Part shown: positions 26,602 through 35,346 of the stretch, piece by piece
Numbering within the stretch: position 1 is the first letter of the stretch
How the letters are laid out: each line of letters begins with the position of its first letter
Assembly (NCBI GenBank): GCA_020525365.1
Contig: JAIZOF010000001.1
Span: 124,001 to 188,000, forward strand
DNA: 64,000 nt
Direction of reading: 5' to 3'
Source: Sulfurovum sp.
GTDB taxonomy: Bacteria; Campylobacterota; Campylobacteria; Campylobacterales; Sulfurovaceae
The notes under the pieces: model-generated
Databases searched by the model: none
What the model was told of the DNA's origin: nothing
Seen by the model: only the letters and a program-made list of their open reading frames with translations
Program-made: the position numbers and the translations under genes

Positions 26602-27903
26602 TTACTCTTTTAATGCTTCCACAATTAACTCTAAGGGATTTTTAAAAACTGTTTTAACATTGGCATTATTCATTGCTTCATTTATCTGTACACGGCAGGC
26701 AGAGCACTCTGCACTAACATAGTGTGCTTTGGTTTCTTTAATCATTGCAGCTTTTGGTTTTCCTGCAGCTTGTGCAAAATGGAATTTTTCTGTTTGCATT
26801 GTTACTCCTCCAAAACCACAGCATCGATTGGAGTCTGACATTTCTACCATTGGATAGTTGGGGCTGAGGAGGTTTCTGGGTTGCTCGTAAATACCTTGTA
26901 CTTTTCTAGCATGGCAGGGGTCATGATAGGTAACAATATCATTAAATTTTTTACCCTTTTGTGCCAGCATTTCTTTAAGGTTGGTATTATCATGCAACCA
27001 TGCGGTCGCCATATGGATTTTTTTGCTTACTTTTTTTGCACGTGCTTCCCACTCCGGCATTTTATGATTTTTAAAAAAGACTTGCCAATCATGTTTCACC
27101 ATTGCTGAACAAGTTGCTTCTGGGATTAGCATGGCATCATACTCTTCCATAAAACTTTCAAAATATTCAATATTCTTCTTGGTCATGTACTCTACTGAGT
27201 TGATATCACCAGTAAAATATGCTGGTGCACCACAGCAAAGTTGCTTTTTAGGAATAAAAATTTCAATATTGAGTATTTCGAGTATTTTGATTAAACTATC
27301 ACCAATACCTTCATAGTTATAGTTTGCCAAGCAACCAATGAAGATAGCAATTTTCTGTTTTTTTTCTTCTGGTTTGGATGCAGAAATATGTTCAGAATAT
27401 TTATTAAGGAAGCTAGTTTTCATCATAGAGGGGATGAGCCGTCCTTTTTTCATCATAGGTAGAGAGAAACGTGCACGCAGTCCTCTGTCTTTGTCATCTT
27501 TGGCAAGTGCACAGGTTTTGAACATGAAGCCAAATTTCATTACAAAATCCATTATTTTACGATGCCTAAGCAGAAAGAAGAATCCTTTTTTGAACCAAGC
27601 GATACCATACTTTTCAGCAAGGTCTGCACGTACCTCTTCAATAACCATATCAGTTGCCAAAGAGTTAGGACAAACATCGACACAATTAGTACATAAAAAA
27701 CAGCTTTCAAAAATATTTTTAGCATTCCTATCTAGTGGCAGATGTCCATGCTGATAAGCCCCAAGAAGATCTATGAATCCACGAGGAGAAGTAGTTTCGT
27801 CAGGATTAATTTGGTGAATTGTACAGACAGGAATACACTTACCACATTTAATGCAAGCATCACTGGTTTCGGTGAAGTTAAATAGCTCTTTGGATGCTAT
27901 CAT
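26602..27903 (-). CDS. Fe-S oxidoreductase subunit with two CCG domains (GlcF/HdrB-like)
   Basis: The frame is open from 28047, but that upstream part is antisense-like spill into hemN; the ATG at 27903 follows AAGGATA and begins MIASKELFNFTETSDACIK. The 433-residue product has two N-terminal [4Fe-4S] motifs (CIKCGKCIPVC, CFLCTNCVDVCP) and two CCG-type motifs (QLCCGAPAYF, NRCCGFGG). This layout occurs in glycolate oxidase GlcF, lactate utilisation LldE and heterodisulfide reductase-like proteins. The catalytic partner is not adjacent. It is the last gene of the argF-hemN operon. Confidence 0.85.
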   Translation of the reverse strand: MIASKELFNFTETSDACIKCGKCIPVCTIHQINPDETTSPRGFIDLLGAYQHGHLPLDRNAKNIFESCFLCTNCVDVCPNSLATDMVIEEVRADLAEKYGIAWFKKGFFFLLRHRKIMDFVMKFGFMFKTCALAKDDKDRGLRARFSLPMMKKGRLIPSMMKTSFLNKYSEHISASKPEEKKQKIAIFIGCLANYNYEGIGDSLIKILEILNIEIFIPKKQLCCGAPAYFTGDINSVEYMTKKNIEYFESFMEEYDAMLIPEATCSAMVKHDWQVFFKNHKMPEWEARAKKVSKKIHMATAWLHDNTNLKEMLAQKGKKFNDIVTYHDPCHARKVQGIYEQPRNLLSPNYPMVEMSDSNRCCGFGGVTMQTEKFHFAQAAGKPKAAMIKETKAHYVSAECSACRVQINEAMNNANVKTVFKNPLELIVEALKE

Positions 27904-27928
27904 AAAATATATCCTTCCAGTCAGGTAG

Positions 27929-29296
27929 TTACACTGTCTTGCTAAAGCTTTTTTTGTTCCCTGTATATTGATGCATATAGACATCGAATGGCATAGCAAT
28001 ATTTCGAATGAGTAATGTCCCCGTTGAAGAGACGCTAATCTTTTCATTGGTAATAGTTACTAGACCAGCATTAACAAACTCTTGAAGCTCTGTTAGTGCA
28101 TCTTTAAAATAGGATTTAAAGTCAATGCTATGCTCTTTTTCAATGCGCTTGATATCAATGGAAAAGTTTGCCATTAGTTCCATAATGACAGCTTTCCTTA
28201 GATAGTCATCATCACTGAGTGAAATACCTTTTTCAAATGGTAGTCTTCCTGCATCAATTGCCATTTCGTATGCTTTCATGTCTTTTGTATTCTGTGCATA
28301 GTAGTGACTTCCCTCACCAATACTTGTCAGACCAATACCGATTAAGTTGGCTCCACCCTTGGTGGTATAGCCCTGAAAATTTCTATGAAGCTCTCCTTTG
28401 GAGATAGCACCAAAAAGCTCATCTTCAGGCTTGGCAAAATGATCCATGCCCACCATCTTATAGCCATTGTTTTCAAAAAAGTCAATAGTATACTGAAATA
28501 TTTGTAGCTTGATATCAGGACTTGGCAAGGTTGTCTCATCAAATTTTCGCATAGTTTTTTTTAACCATGGTACATGGGCATAATTGAAGACTGCTAGTCT
28601 ATCAGGCATAAGCGTAAAAGCCTTTTGAAGAGTATTCTTGAAGCTCTCAAAAGTTTGATAGGGCATACCGTAAATAAGATCAATATTGATAGAGTTAATG
28701 CCATGCTTGCGTGCTAAATCAACAGCTGCTTTAGTTAAATCGTAGGGTTGAATACGGTGGATCTCTTTCTGTACTTTGGGGTCAAAATCTTGAACGCCAA
28801 AGCTGATACGATTAAATCCATACTTTTTAAAGATTTTCATTTGTGCTTCATTAAAAAAGCGTGGATCTATCTCGACACTAATTTCGGCATCCTTGCTCCA
28901 GTTAGGGAAGACTTTCTTAATGTAGGAGATAATTTCATCTAGTTCAAAGGCTTTATAGAAGGTTGGCGTTCCACCACCAAAGTGAAATTGTATAACCTCT
29001 CTAGAGGTATCAAGATATTTTGCAAGAATATTAATCTCTTTTTTGAGATATTCAATATAGGTGCTGAGTTTTTCTTCTTTAGAAGTGAAAACAACGTTGC
29101 AACCACAGAAATAGCATGCACTTCTACAGAATGGCAGATGTATATAAAGTGAGAGTTTTTCATCACCCTTTTTAAGGTATTTGATGTAGTTCTCATATGT
29201 AAAATTATTGCTAAACTCTAGTGCAGTTGGGTAAGAGGTATAGCGTGGCCCTGGTTTGGAATATTTACTGAACTTTTCTAAATCTATTGTACTCAA
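27929..29296 (-). CDS. hemN: Oxygen-independent coproporphyrinogen III dehydrogenase
   Basis: A 455-residue radical SAM enzyme making protoporphyrinogen in haem synthesis without oxygen. The cluster motif is [13 protein letters not shown] (C-x3-C-x2-C), with [18 protein letters not shown] and [12 protein letters not shown]. The start is a TTG at 29296-29294, 5 nt after a GAAGGAG site, giving [13 protein letters not shown]; it overlaps the argF stop as TTGA. Upstream in-frame codons lie inside argF and contain that ribosome site. Haem supply fits the cytochrome-rich nos system. HemB is 2 kb away. Confidence 0.94.
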   Translation of the reverse strand: MSTIDLEKFSKYSKPGPRYTSYPTALEFSNNFTYENYIKYLKKGDEKLSLYIHLPFCRSACYFCGCNVVFTSKEEKLSTYIEYLKKEINILAKYLDTSREVIQFHFGGGTPTFYKAFELDEIISYIKKVFPNWSKDAEISVEIDPRFFNEAQMKIFKKYGFNRISFGVQDFDPKVQKEIHRIQPYDLTKAAVDLARKHGINSINIDLIYGMPYQTFESFKNTLQKAFTLMPDRLAVFNYAHVPWLKKTMRKFDETTLPSPDIKLQIFQYTIDFFENNGYKMVGMDHFAKPEDELFGAISKGELHRNFQGYTTKGGANLIGIGLTSIGEGSHYYAQNTKDMKAYEMAIDAGRLPFEKGISLSDDDYLRKAVIMELMANFSIDIKRIEKEHSIDFKSYFKDALTELQEFVNAGLVTITNEKISVSSTGTLLIRNIAMPFDVYMHQYTGNKKSFSKTV

Positions 29297-30231
29297 AAGG
29301 ACTCCTTCTGAGAGCAATGATTGTTAAGCCAAACCATAATTCCTTTTTGTGCATGCAGGCGGTTTTCTGCTTCAGTGAAGATAATATCGGCATGTTTCTC
29401 AAAGGTTTCTTCGCTCACCTCATAGCCACGGTAGGCAGGTAGGCAGTGCAGAAAGATGGCATTAGGCTTTGCTGCTGCCATCATGGTTTCATCAACCATG
29501 TAGTCTTTAAAGGCTTTGAGCTTAATCTCTTTTTCATCCTCTTGTCCCATGCTCACCCATGTGTCAGTGGTAACTACGTCACACTCTTTGACTGCTTTAA
29601 GTGGATTATTGCTAAAGGTAATTTTTGCACCACTATCTTTAGCAAAAGATAGTGCTTTTTTGACAATAGTAGGGTCACATTCATAGTCTTTTGGGGTAGC
29701 AACATGTAGTTCAAATCCTATTTTTGCAGCAAGCATTAACCAAGAGTGAGCCATGTTGTTCCCGTCACCTACATAGGCACAGACAGGGTTGTTAGTTTTA
29801 CCAAACTCGAGCATCGTTAAATAGTCTGCCATTAGCTGTACAGGGTGATAGCTGTCAGTCAAACCATTGATGACGGGTACTTTTGAAAATTTAGCAAACT
29901 CTTCAAGTTTATCTTGCTCGAAAGTACGAATCATTACCATATCAACCATACGACTGATAACGCGTGCAGTATCTTTCATAGGTTCACCGCGCCCAAGCTG
30001 AATATCGTTGGCAGAAAGAAAAAGTCCTATCCCTCCAAGTTGATAGATACCAGTCTCAAAACTTACACGTGTTCGAGTTGAACTCTTTTCAAAAATCATT
30101 CCCAGTGTTTGGCGCTCCATGTAGGGAATAAACTCTTTACGTTTGGTCTGCGCCTTAATTTTCTGCGCTAGATTGATCATTTCTAGCAGCTCCTCTTTGG
30201 TAAAGTCTGCCAGTGTCAAAAAGTGTCTCAT
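29293..30231 (-). CDS. argF: Ornithine carbamoyltransferase
   Basis: A 312-residue enzyme making citrulline from ornithine and carbamoyl phosphate in arginine synthesis. Carbamoyl-phosphate motif [10 protein letters not shown], the [11 protein letters not shown] loop, DTWVSMGQE and the ornithine motif [10 protein letters not shown] are present. The ATG at 30231 ([10 protein letters not shown]) follows a GAGGAAAG site; an in-frame TTG eight codons upstream is not needed. It leads an operon with hemN and an Fe-S protein on the minus strand. Confidence 0.96.
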   Translation of the reverse strand: MRHFLTLADFTKEELLEMINLAQKIKAQTKRKEFIPYMERQTLGMIFEKSSTRTRVSFETGIYQLGGIGLFLSANDIQLGRGEPMKDTARVISRMVDMVMIRTFEQDKLEEFAKFSKVPVINGLTDSYHPVQLMADYLTMLEFGKTNNPVCAYVGDGNNMAHSWLMLAAKIGFELHVATPKDYECDPTIVKKALSFAKDSGAKITFSNNPLKAVKECDVVTTDTWVSMGQEDEKEIKLKAFKDYMVDETMMAAAKPNAIFLHCLPAYRGYEVSEETFEKHADIIFTEAENRLHAQKGIMVWLNNHCSQKESF

Positions 30232-30318
30232 AGGACTTTCCTCGCCTTGCTTCAAAGAAAGAAAACAAGGATTAAATTTTTTAAAAGAGATTATTTTACC
30301 ATAAAAAGAGTTGAAAAA

Positions 30319-30945
30319 TTATAAATAGGGTTTTTCTACTATTTTTCCAAGTTCTACAGCAATCGCATAAGCAATAAGCTTAGCAATTTTTTTACGTCTA
30401 GGCTTAAGCCAATCGGTCTGTTTTTTACAAGTGAGCTCTCCAAGCTCAAGTACCAGAAACTTTTGTGCATCTATATGTATAGGGCTATAGGCATAGTAGT
30501 ACTTCAGGTTATCTGTAAAGTTGTCTTTGTTCCAGTTAAAAGGGAAGTAGGATTTATAGAGTACTTTCCAGCGTTGAGCAAAATGGTATGAAGCCTCCGT
30601 ATTAGGGTAGCCTATTGATGCACCTGAATGGCAAATGTGTTTTGTTGCATCAAAGTGAATGGCAATGGCAATTTTTGTACGCTTTAGAAAAATATCTGCT
30701 GGCACACGTTTAACATCAATATCCCATGCTTTAAGTTGCTTGGCTACCTCATCAGCCACAAGCATATTCCACTCTACCTCTTTGTCAGTCTTATATGTGG
30801 TTCCAGTGTTTCCACATGTTCGCCCTTCATGTCCTGCTTGGATAATGACAGAAATAGGTGGTTTGAGTCTTTCAAAAAGAATGTAGCCAAATAGTATGAT
30901 GATAAGCATAACAAAGAAGAGAGTAATTTTGTTTTTGAGGTGCAT
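30319..30945 (-). CDS. Membrane-anchored N-acetylmuramoyl-L-alanine amidase-like protein
   Basis: A 208-residue protein with one N-terminal membrane anchor (residues 7-24) and an amidase_3-like periplasmic domain. The expected zinc and catalytic residues can be seen in order: His in IIQAGHEG, Glu in KEVEWNM, His in AIAIHFDAT, Glu in VLELGELT. Family members cut the amide between muramic acid and L-alanine of peptidoglycan. The domain is short and has no SH3 or AMIN part. A TATAAT ends 7 bp before the ATG with no ribosome site, so a leaderless message is likely. Confidence 0.78.
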   Translation of the reverse strand: MHLKNKITLFFVMLIIILFGYILFERLKPPISVIIQAGHEGRTCGNTGTTYKTDKEVEWNMLVADEVAKQLKAWDIDVKRVPADIFLKRTKIAIAIHFDATKHICHSGASIGYPNTEASYHFAQRWKVLYKSYFPFNWNKDNFTDNLKYYYAYSPIHIDAQKFLVLELGELTCKKQTDWLKPRRKKIAKLIAYAIAVELGKIVEKPYL

Positions 30946-30952
30946 ACGAAGG

Positions 30953-30961
30953 ATTATAGCA
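30953..30961 (-). promoter_or_regulatory. Extended -10 of the amidase gene, leaderless geometry
   Basis: On the minus strand TGc-TATAAT ends at 30953, and the A of the ATG is at 30945, 8 nt downstream. The intervening CCTTCGT has no Shine-Dalgarno match, so transcription should begin at or next to the start codon. Confidence 0.55.
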
Positions 30962-31283
30962 AACTTTTCAAGAGCTTATAGTTTCCAAGCCATATGGCAA
31001 TTTTTAGAATCTCCTTCAAATATTTATTATAATAAATACTGTTTATTTTTTAACTTAAACTATATTTTTGTAGATATCTCTACTTTAAATAACAAATAAA
31101 TTATATTTTAGGGGTATGGTTTTTTCATAATGAAAGTTTAAAAAGAATTAGATGATTTTCTCTCTACTTTTTCATAATTTGTATTGAGAATATATAAAAG
31201 GGGAGCTAGATTAAATAGATATTTTGCATAAGACATGGAGGCATGTGCTGTATTGTTGATAATATATCTTTTTAAAACTATTC
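30962..31283. other. Gene-free AT-rich gap between the amidase and hemB
   Basis: About 320 bp with no convincing gene on either strand. It is very AT-rich, with several short A and T runs and stop codons in all frames. The minus-strand amidase promoter is at one edge and the 3' end of hemB at the other. No strong hairpin with a T tract was found after hemB. It may be decayed sequence. Confidence 0.6.
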
Positions 31284-32249
31284 TTAAAGAAGCGAAGCTG
31301 CTTCCTTTGCATGATAGGTGATAATGATATCTGCTCCCGCACGTTTGAAGCCCAGCAGTGTTTCCATCATGACTCTATCATAATCAATAACACCTGCTCT
31401 GGCAGCCATTTTGAGCATGGAATATTCCCCACTAACATTATAAATAGCAAGTGGTAAAGTAGTACTCTCTCTTACATCACGAATAATATCCATGTAAGCA
31501 AGAGCAGGTTTTACCATGAGAATATCAGCACCTTCTACTTCATCGGAAACTGACTCGGCAATAGCTTCTCTACGATTAGCAGGATCCATCTGGTAGCTTT
31601 TACGATCACCAAAACTTGGACTACTCTCTGCCACATCACGGAAAGGCCCATAATAGCCAGAGGCAAATTTGGTTGAGTAGCTCATGATGGGAAGACTTTC
31701 AAACCCTGCATCGTCTAATCCACTTCTAATGGCTTGTATCATGCCATCCATCATCCCGCTAGGGGCAACCATATCAGCACCTGCTTTTGCGTGGATGACT
31801 GCCTGTTTGGCAAGATTGTCAAGCGTGATATCGTTGTCAACTGTCTCTAGGATAGGATCTAGAACACCACAGTGCCCATGGTCTGTATATTCGCAGAAGC
31901 AGAGGTCAGTGATAATAAACATATCAGGATGTACTGATTTAATTTGTTTGACCGTTTGGGCAATAATACCATATTCACACATCGCATCACTTCCAACTGA
32001 GTCTTTAATGTCAGGGATACCAAAGAGAATAATTGATTTAATACCAAGCCCTTTGAGTACTTCGCACTCTTTGATAATTTCATCAACACTCATTTGATAT
32101 ACACCAGGCATGGAATCGACTTCATCTTTTATGCCTTTGCCAATTCGAGCAAAGAGTGGATAGACAAAATCATTCACAGAAAGTGTAGTTTCCTGAAGCA
32201 GATCTCGCAATACGGGGTTGATTCTTTTTCTTCTAAAACGTGGGAACAT
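31284..32249 (-). CDS. hemB: Delta-aminolevulinic acid dehydratase (porphobilinogen synthase)
   Basis: A 321-residue TIM-barrel enzyme condensing two 5-aminolevulinate molecules to porphobilinogen. The zinc site is DLCFCEYTDHGHCG, the zinc-type (three-cysteine) variant. Active-site lysines are in MSYSTKFASGYYGPF and MVKPALAYMD. The ATG gives MFPRFRRKRINPVLR, a typical N terminus, after an AAGG site. The gene is divergent from ribA, with 93 bp between. Confidence 0.97.
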   Translation of the reverse strand: MFPRFRRKRINPVLRDLLQETTLSVNDFVYPLFARIGKGIKDEVDSMPGVYQMSVDEIIKECEVLKGLGIKSIILFGIPDIKDSVGSDAMCEYGIIAQTVKQIKSVHPDMFIITDLCFCEYTDHGHCGVLDPILETVDNDITLDNLAKQAVIHAKAGADMVAPSGMMDGMIQAIRSGLDDAGFESLPIMSYSTKFASGYYGPFRDVAESSPSFGDRKSYQMDPANRREAIAESVSDEVEGADILMVKPALAYMDIIRDVRESTTLPLAIYNVSGEYSMLKMAARAGVIDYDRVMMETLLGFKRAGADIIITYHAKEAASLL

Positions 32250-32296
32250 GATGGATAGCCTTCAAAATGATAATTTTACTATTTTAACCAAAAATT

Positions 32297-32324
32297 CCTA
32301 ATTACTTATTCCTAATTACTTATT
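32297..32324 (+). repeat. 14-bp perfect tandem duplication in the hemB-ribA promoter region
   Basis: CCTAATTACTTATT occurs at 32297-32310 and again at 32311-32324. The second copy ends 7 bp before the TATAAT of ribA, so the duplication covers the -35 region and changes the distance between that promoter and hemB. Confidence 0.9.
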
Positions 32325-32331
32325 CTTACTG

Positions 32332-32337
32332 TATAAT
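32332..32337 (+). promoter_or_regulatory. ribA -10, leaderless geometry
   Basis: TATAAT at 32332-32337 is followed by CACAT and then the ATG at 32343, so the start codon begins 6 nt after the hexamer, where transcription should start. There is no ribosome site upstream. Confidence 0.6.
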
Positions 32338-32342
32338 CACAT

Positions 32343-32921
32343 ATGCAAAATATAGAAATCTCTCAAATTGCTACTTTACCAACACGACATGGCATTTTTC
32401 TTATTCAGGCTTTTAAAGAGCCTGATGCCAAGAAGGAGCACCTTGCAGTTTTTACCAAGAGCCTTCCTGAATTGGAAACTCCCATTGTCCGTGTCCATTC
32501 AGAGTGCTTGACTGGTGATGCTATTGGCTCTATCAAATGTGATTGTGGAGAACAGCTTGATTTTGCACTTAATCTCATTGCCAAAGAGGGTGGATTGGTG
32601 ATCTACCATCGTCAGGAGGGCAGAAACATTGGTCTTCTCAACAAGGTCAACGCTTACACATTGCAAGATCAAGGACTAGATACTGTTGCCGCCAATCATC
32701 AGCTTGGTTTTCGTGCTGATGAACGCACCTATGAAGCAGTAGCATTCATTTTATACCATTTTGGTATTACAAAACTTAAACTTCTTACCAACAATCTTAC
32801 CAAAATGGAGAGTCTTTCAGGTATTGAAATCGTAGAACGTCTCCCCATTAAGATTGCTCCCAATCCCTATAATGAAGTATATCTCAAGACCAAAAAAGAG
32901 AAACTGGGGCACATTCTTTGA
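32343..32921 (+). CDS. ribA: GTP cyclohydrolase II
   Basis: A 192-residue enzyme opening GTP to the pyrimidine precursor of riboflavin. Zinc-binding cysteines are in [21 protein letters not shown] (the first C, then C-x-C), followed by [18 protein letters not shown] with the catalytic arginine and tyrosine region. It is a stand-alone RibA without the DHBP synthase domain. The N terminus [14 protein letters not shown] matches relatives, which supports the ATG despite the lack of a ribosome site. The stop overlaps the rsmG start (TTGA). Confidence 0.96.
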   Translation: MQNIEISQIATLPTRHGIFLIQAFKEPDAKKEHLAVFTKSLPELETPIVRVHSECLTGDAIGSIKCDCGEQLDFALNLIAKEGGLVIYHRQEGRNIGLLNKVNAYTLQDQGLDTVAANHQLGFRADERTYEAVAFILYHFGITKLKLLTNNLTKMESLSGIEIVERLPIKIAPNPYNEVYLKTKKEKLGHIL

Positions 32922-33514
32922 GTAAGGAACTAGAAAAAAGACTTCTGGAAGAAGGGCTCTTTTTGAATATCAATATTATTGAAAAACTACAAAAGTTTAC
33001 ACTGCTTTTACATGAGTGGAACCAAATTCATAATCTGACAGGAGCCAAAACCATAAGGGCGATTCATGATAATATTATTGATTCACTCTATCCTCTAACT
33101 TTTATAAAAGAGCCTAAAATACTACTTGATGTTGGTACAGGATCAGGGTTTCCGGGATTGATACTTGCTATTGCGATGCCAGAAACCAAAGTAGTGTTGG
33201 CAGAACCTTTGAAAAAACGGGTCTCTTTTTTAAAATATGCTATTATTGATGTGGATATACCAAATGTAACAGTAGAGGCAAAACAGGTAGAGAAAGTGAC
33301 ACATACCCCCTTTTCTCTTATTAGCTCACGTGCAGTAACAAATACAAAACTGTTGCTTGAATTAACACAACATCTTAGTGACACAGAGACCCAATATCTT
33401 TTTTATAAAGGTAGTCGTGTATTTGATGAGATCGATGATGTACAACATCAGTTAGGTTATGATATAGTACAGAAAAACCAGAGAAACTATCTTTACATCA
33501 AGGGATATGTATGA
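32918..33514 (+). CDS. rsmG: 16S rRNA (guanine527-N7)-methyltransferase
   Basis: A 198-residue methyltransferase acting on G527 of 16S rRNA. The SAM motif [20 protein letters not shown] is clear, preceded by [12 protein letters not shown] and followed by [14 protein letters not shown] and SSRAV. The start is a TTG (32918-32920) overlapping the ribA stop; no in-frame ATG fits, and translation is probably coupled. Its stop overlaps the next small gene (ATGA). Confidence 0.94.
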   Translation: MSKELEKRLLEEGLFLNINIIEKLQKFTLLLHEWNQIHNLTGAKTIRAIHDNIIDSLYPLTFIKEPKILLDVGTGSGFPGLILAIAMPETKVVLAEPLKKRVSFLKYAIIDVDIPNVTVEAKQVEKVTHTPFSLISSRAVTNTKLLLELTQHLSDTETQYLFYKGSRVFDEIDDVQHQLGYDIVQKNQRNYLYIKGYV

Positions 33515-33726
33515 TTATAAAGTTTATTATATTTGCTATGATCGGAATATTTATCTATAGGCTCATGGGAGGAAAGCTACCAATTATAGATATAAAGAAT
33601 AGACCCAAAACAAAGAAGAAACCTGATGGTGATACACTGGTTGATTGTAGTAAATGTGGTACCTATGTGATGATAGAAGAAGCAACACTTATTGGCGGCA
33701 AGTATTGTTGTGATGAATGTGTATGA
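33511..33726 (+). CDS. PP0621-family small zinc-ribbon membrane protein
   Basis: A 71-residue protein with an N-terminal membrane helix (residues 2-17) and a C-terminal pair of cysteine motifs, DCSKCGTYV and YCCDEC, forming a likely zinc ribbon. This matches the PP0621 family of small proteins of unknown function. The ATG overlaps the rsmG stop, so it is the third gene of the ribA operon. Confidence 0.78.
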   Translation: MIIKFIIFAMIGIFIYRLMGGKLPIIDIKNRPKTKKKPDGDTLVDCSKCGTYVMIEEATLIGGKYCCDECV

Positions 33727-33747
33727 TATTTGCAAAAGGAGTAGTCA

Positions 33748-34128
33748 ATGATACTAATGGGGCATCCGTGGATTAGTAGCCCAAAATTTTGTAGGATTTT
33801 CTCTAAAAAGGAGATAAAAGATACAAGATCAGACCAGATAGTATTGCTTGAACCATTGGTTAACTCCTATGCGTTGGCCTCTTACTGCCAACAAAACAGC
33901 ATATCGTATGCTGTTGTTGTCGATACTGTCGATGATGCCATCTATGCAAATGCATTAGGCGCCTCCTATGTAATATGCAAAAAAGATACGGCACTGGTGA
34001 TTCAGCCAATTGCAGAGACTTACCTGTTTGATACCAAAGTGTTAGTACTTATAAACAGTGAAAAAGAGATTACAAAAATTGCATGCAACGGAATAGATGG
34101 TGTCATATTTTCTAAAATAATTGAATAA
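33748..34128 (+). CDS. Conserved hypothetical protein, unknown
   Basis: A 126-residue protein that I do not recognise. No signal or membrane segment is seen. The middle (VVVDTVDDAIYANALGASYVICKKD) and end (IACNGIDGVIFSKI) have alternating strand and helix like a small Rossmann or half-barrel fold. The pattern of hydrophobic strands ending in D or K suggests an enzyme-like alpha/beta domain, but no catalytic motif can be named. An AAAGGAG site precedes the ATG. It is 21 bp after the PP0621-like gene and 8 bp before the rhomboid gene. Confidence 0.6.
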   Translation: MILMGHPWISSPKFCRIFSKKEIKDTRSDQIVLLEPLVNSYALASYCQQNSISYAVVVDTVDDAIYANALGASYVICKKDTALVIQPIAETYLFDTKVLVLINSEKEITKIACNGIDGVIFSKIIE

Positions 34129-34136
34129 GATTATAA

Positions 34137-34820
34137 ATGAAAGAGTTTCATCATTTTCCACTTACCTATAGTATTATTTTTCTCAATACTTTTTTCTATT
34201 TTTTATTGGTTTTGTTTGGTGGAAAATTTATTGAAATTAACCTTAATACCCTTGTAGATTTTGGAGCACTCTATGGACCGTTGGTTGTCTTTAAGGGTGA
34301 ATGGTGGCGTCTTCTAAGTGCCATGTTTTTGCATGGAAATATAACGCATATTCTTATGAATATGGCGTCACTCTATATTATTGGTCGTAGTATGGAGCAC
34401 TATTTTTCTAAATTTTTCTATATTATAATTTATCTTTTTTCTGGTCTTATTGGTGCACTAACATCACTTTATATGCATCCCCAAAGTGTGGGAATTGGTG
34501 CTTCAGGGGCAATTTTTGGAGTATTTGGTGCACTGGGTGGCTTCTTTTTGGTATATTGGAACCAAGTTACTTCTCACAGTAGGGAAATTATAAAAAACTT
34601 TTCTGTAATGTTGGGATTAAATTTTATACTTGGACTTTCCATTGCCTCAATTGATATGAGTGCCCATATAGGTGGACTGATTGTTGGGTTTATTAGTGGT
34701 TTTGTATTGACAAAGTATCCACATACCATCATACCATTCTCTTTCATTTTAGGTACTATTTTTATTTTTGGAACACAGTATTTATATGCATACTATCTAC
34801 AGATATTTATGTCATTTTAG
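34137..34820 (+). CDS. Rhomboid family intramembrane serine protease
   Basis: A 227-residue protein with six or seven membrane helices. The catalytic serine is in GIGASGAIFGVFGA and the catalytic histidine in DMSAHIGGLIVGF; MFLHGNITHILMNM matches the conserved H-x-x-x-N of the oxyanion region, and GEWWRLLSAMFLH is the usual loop 1 start. Rhomboids cut membrane-spanning substrates; the target here is unknown. The following lipoprotein gene begins inside its end. Confidence 0.9.
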   Translation: MKEFHHFPLTYSIIFLNTFFYFLLVLFGGKFIEINLNTLVDFGALYGPLVVFKGEWWRLLSAMFLHGNITHILMNMASLYIIGRSMEHYFSKFFYIIIYLFSGLIGALTSLYMHPQSVGIGASGAIFGVFGALGGFFLVYWNQVTSHSREIIKNFSVMLGLNFILGLSIASIDMSAHIGGLIVGFISGFVLTKYPHTIIPFSFILGTIFIFGTQYLYAYYLQIFMSF

Positions 34821-35346
34821 CCTTACTGCTTGGCTTCTTTTGGGCTGCACGCATCCAATAGAACCAAAACTAGAAAAACGTATTTCAGTACACTTGACCC
34901 ATATGCTCACAAGGCTTTCTCCTGAGGCACCGTACCTTGAAAATGTTAGACTCGCAGAAGATATTGTACATTACAGTCATACTCTTGAAATAAAGTTTGA
35001 CCGCCATACTTATCCATGGTTGCATAACTTCTTAGTTAATGTTGGTTTAAAAGAAAGAGGGCTGTGTTATCACTATAGTGATGCACTATACCAGTATCTG
35101 AAGCAACAATACTACCCCCACTTTACATTCCATCAGGCAGGTGCAAATATTGGAGAGTACTTTTATGAACACAATGTATTGGTAATTTTATCTTCAAAAT
35201 GGAGTCATTTTGAAGAGGGGATTGTAATTGATGTATGGCGTGAACCTGGAAATATATTTATTTCTAACGTTAAAGATGATGCGATATACCAATGGAGACA
35301 CCGTCCTTATCGAGAGTATGGATATCAAGATCATAATGGTAGATAA
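34786..35346 (+). CDS. Uncharacterised lipoprotein
   Basis: The frame is open from a TTG at 34768, but the ATG at 34786 gives a proper lipoprotein signal ending WLLLGC, with the lipidated Cys at residue 21. The mature part has GLCYHYSDALYQYL, a segment AGANIGEYFYEHNVLVI and EGIVIDVWREPGNIFI. The order Cys, His-Asn and an acidic/Trp strand is reminiscent of papain-like or transglutaminase-like folds, but that is a guess. It overlaps the rhomboid gene by 35 bp and pabB (convergent) by 16 bp. Confidence 0.65.
   Translation: MHTIYRYLCHFSLTAWLLLGCTHPIEPKLEKRISVHLTHMLTRLSPEAPYLENVRLAEDIVHYSHTLEIKFDRHTYPWLHNFLVNVGLKERGLCYHYSDALYQYLKQQYYPHFTFHQAGANIGEYFYEHNVLVILSSKWSHFEEGIVIDVWREPGNIFISNVKDDAIYQWRHRPYREYGYQDHNGR

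Noticed and set aside
27904-28047. Longer N terminus of the CCG-domain Fe-S protein
   Set aside because: It lies over the 3' end of hemN, lacks a ribosome site, and the ATG at 27903 follows AAGGATA.
30896-31099. Plus-strand frame of 67 codons crossing the amidase start
   Set aside because: Half of it is antisense to the amidase gene, the rest is AT-rich DNA with no ribosome site.
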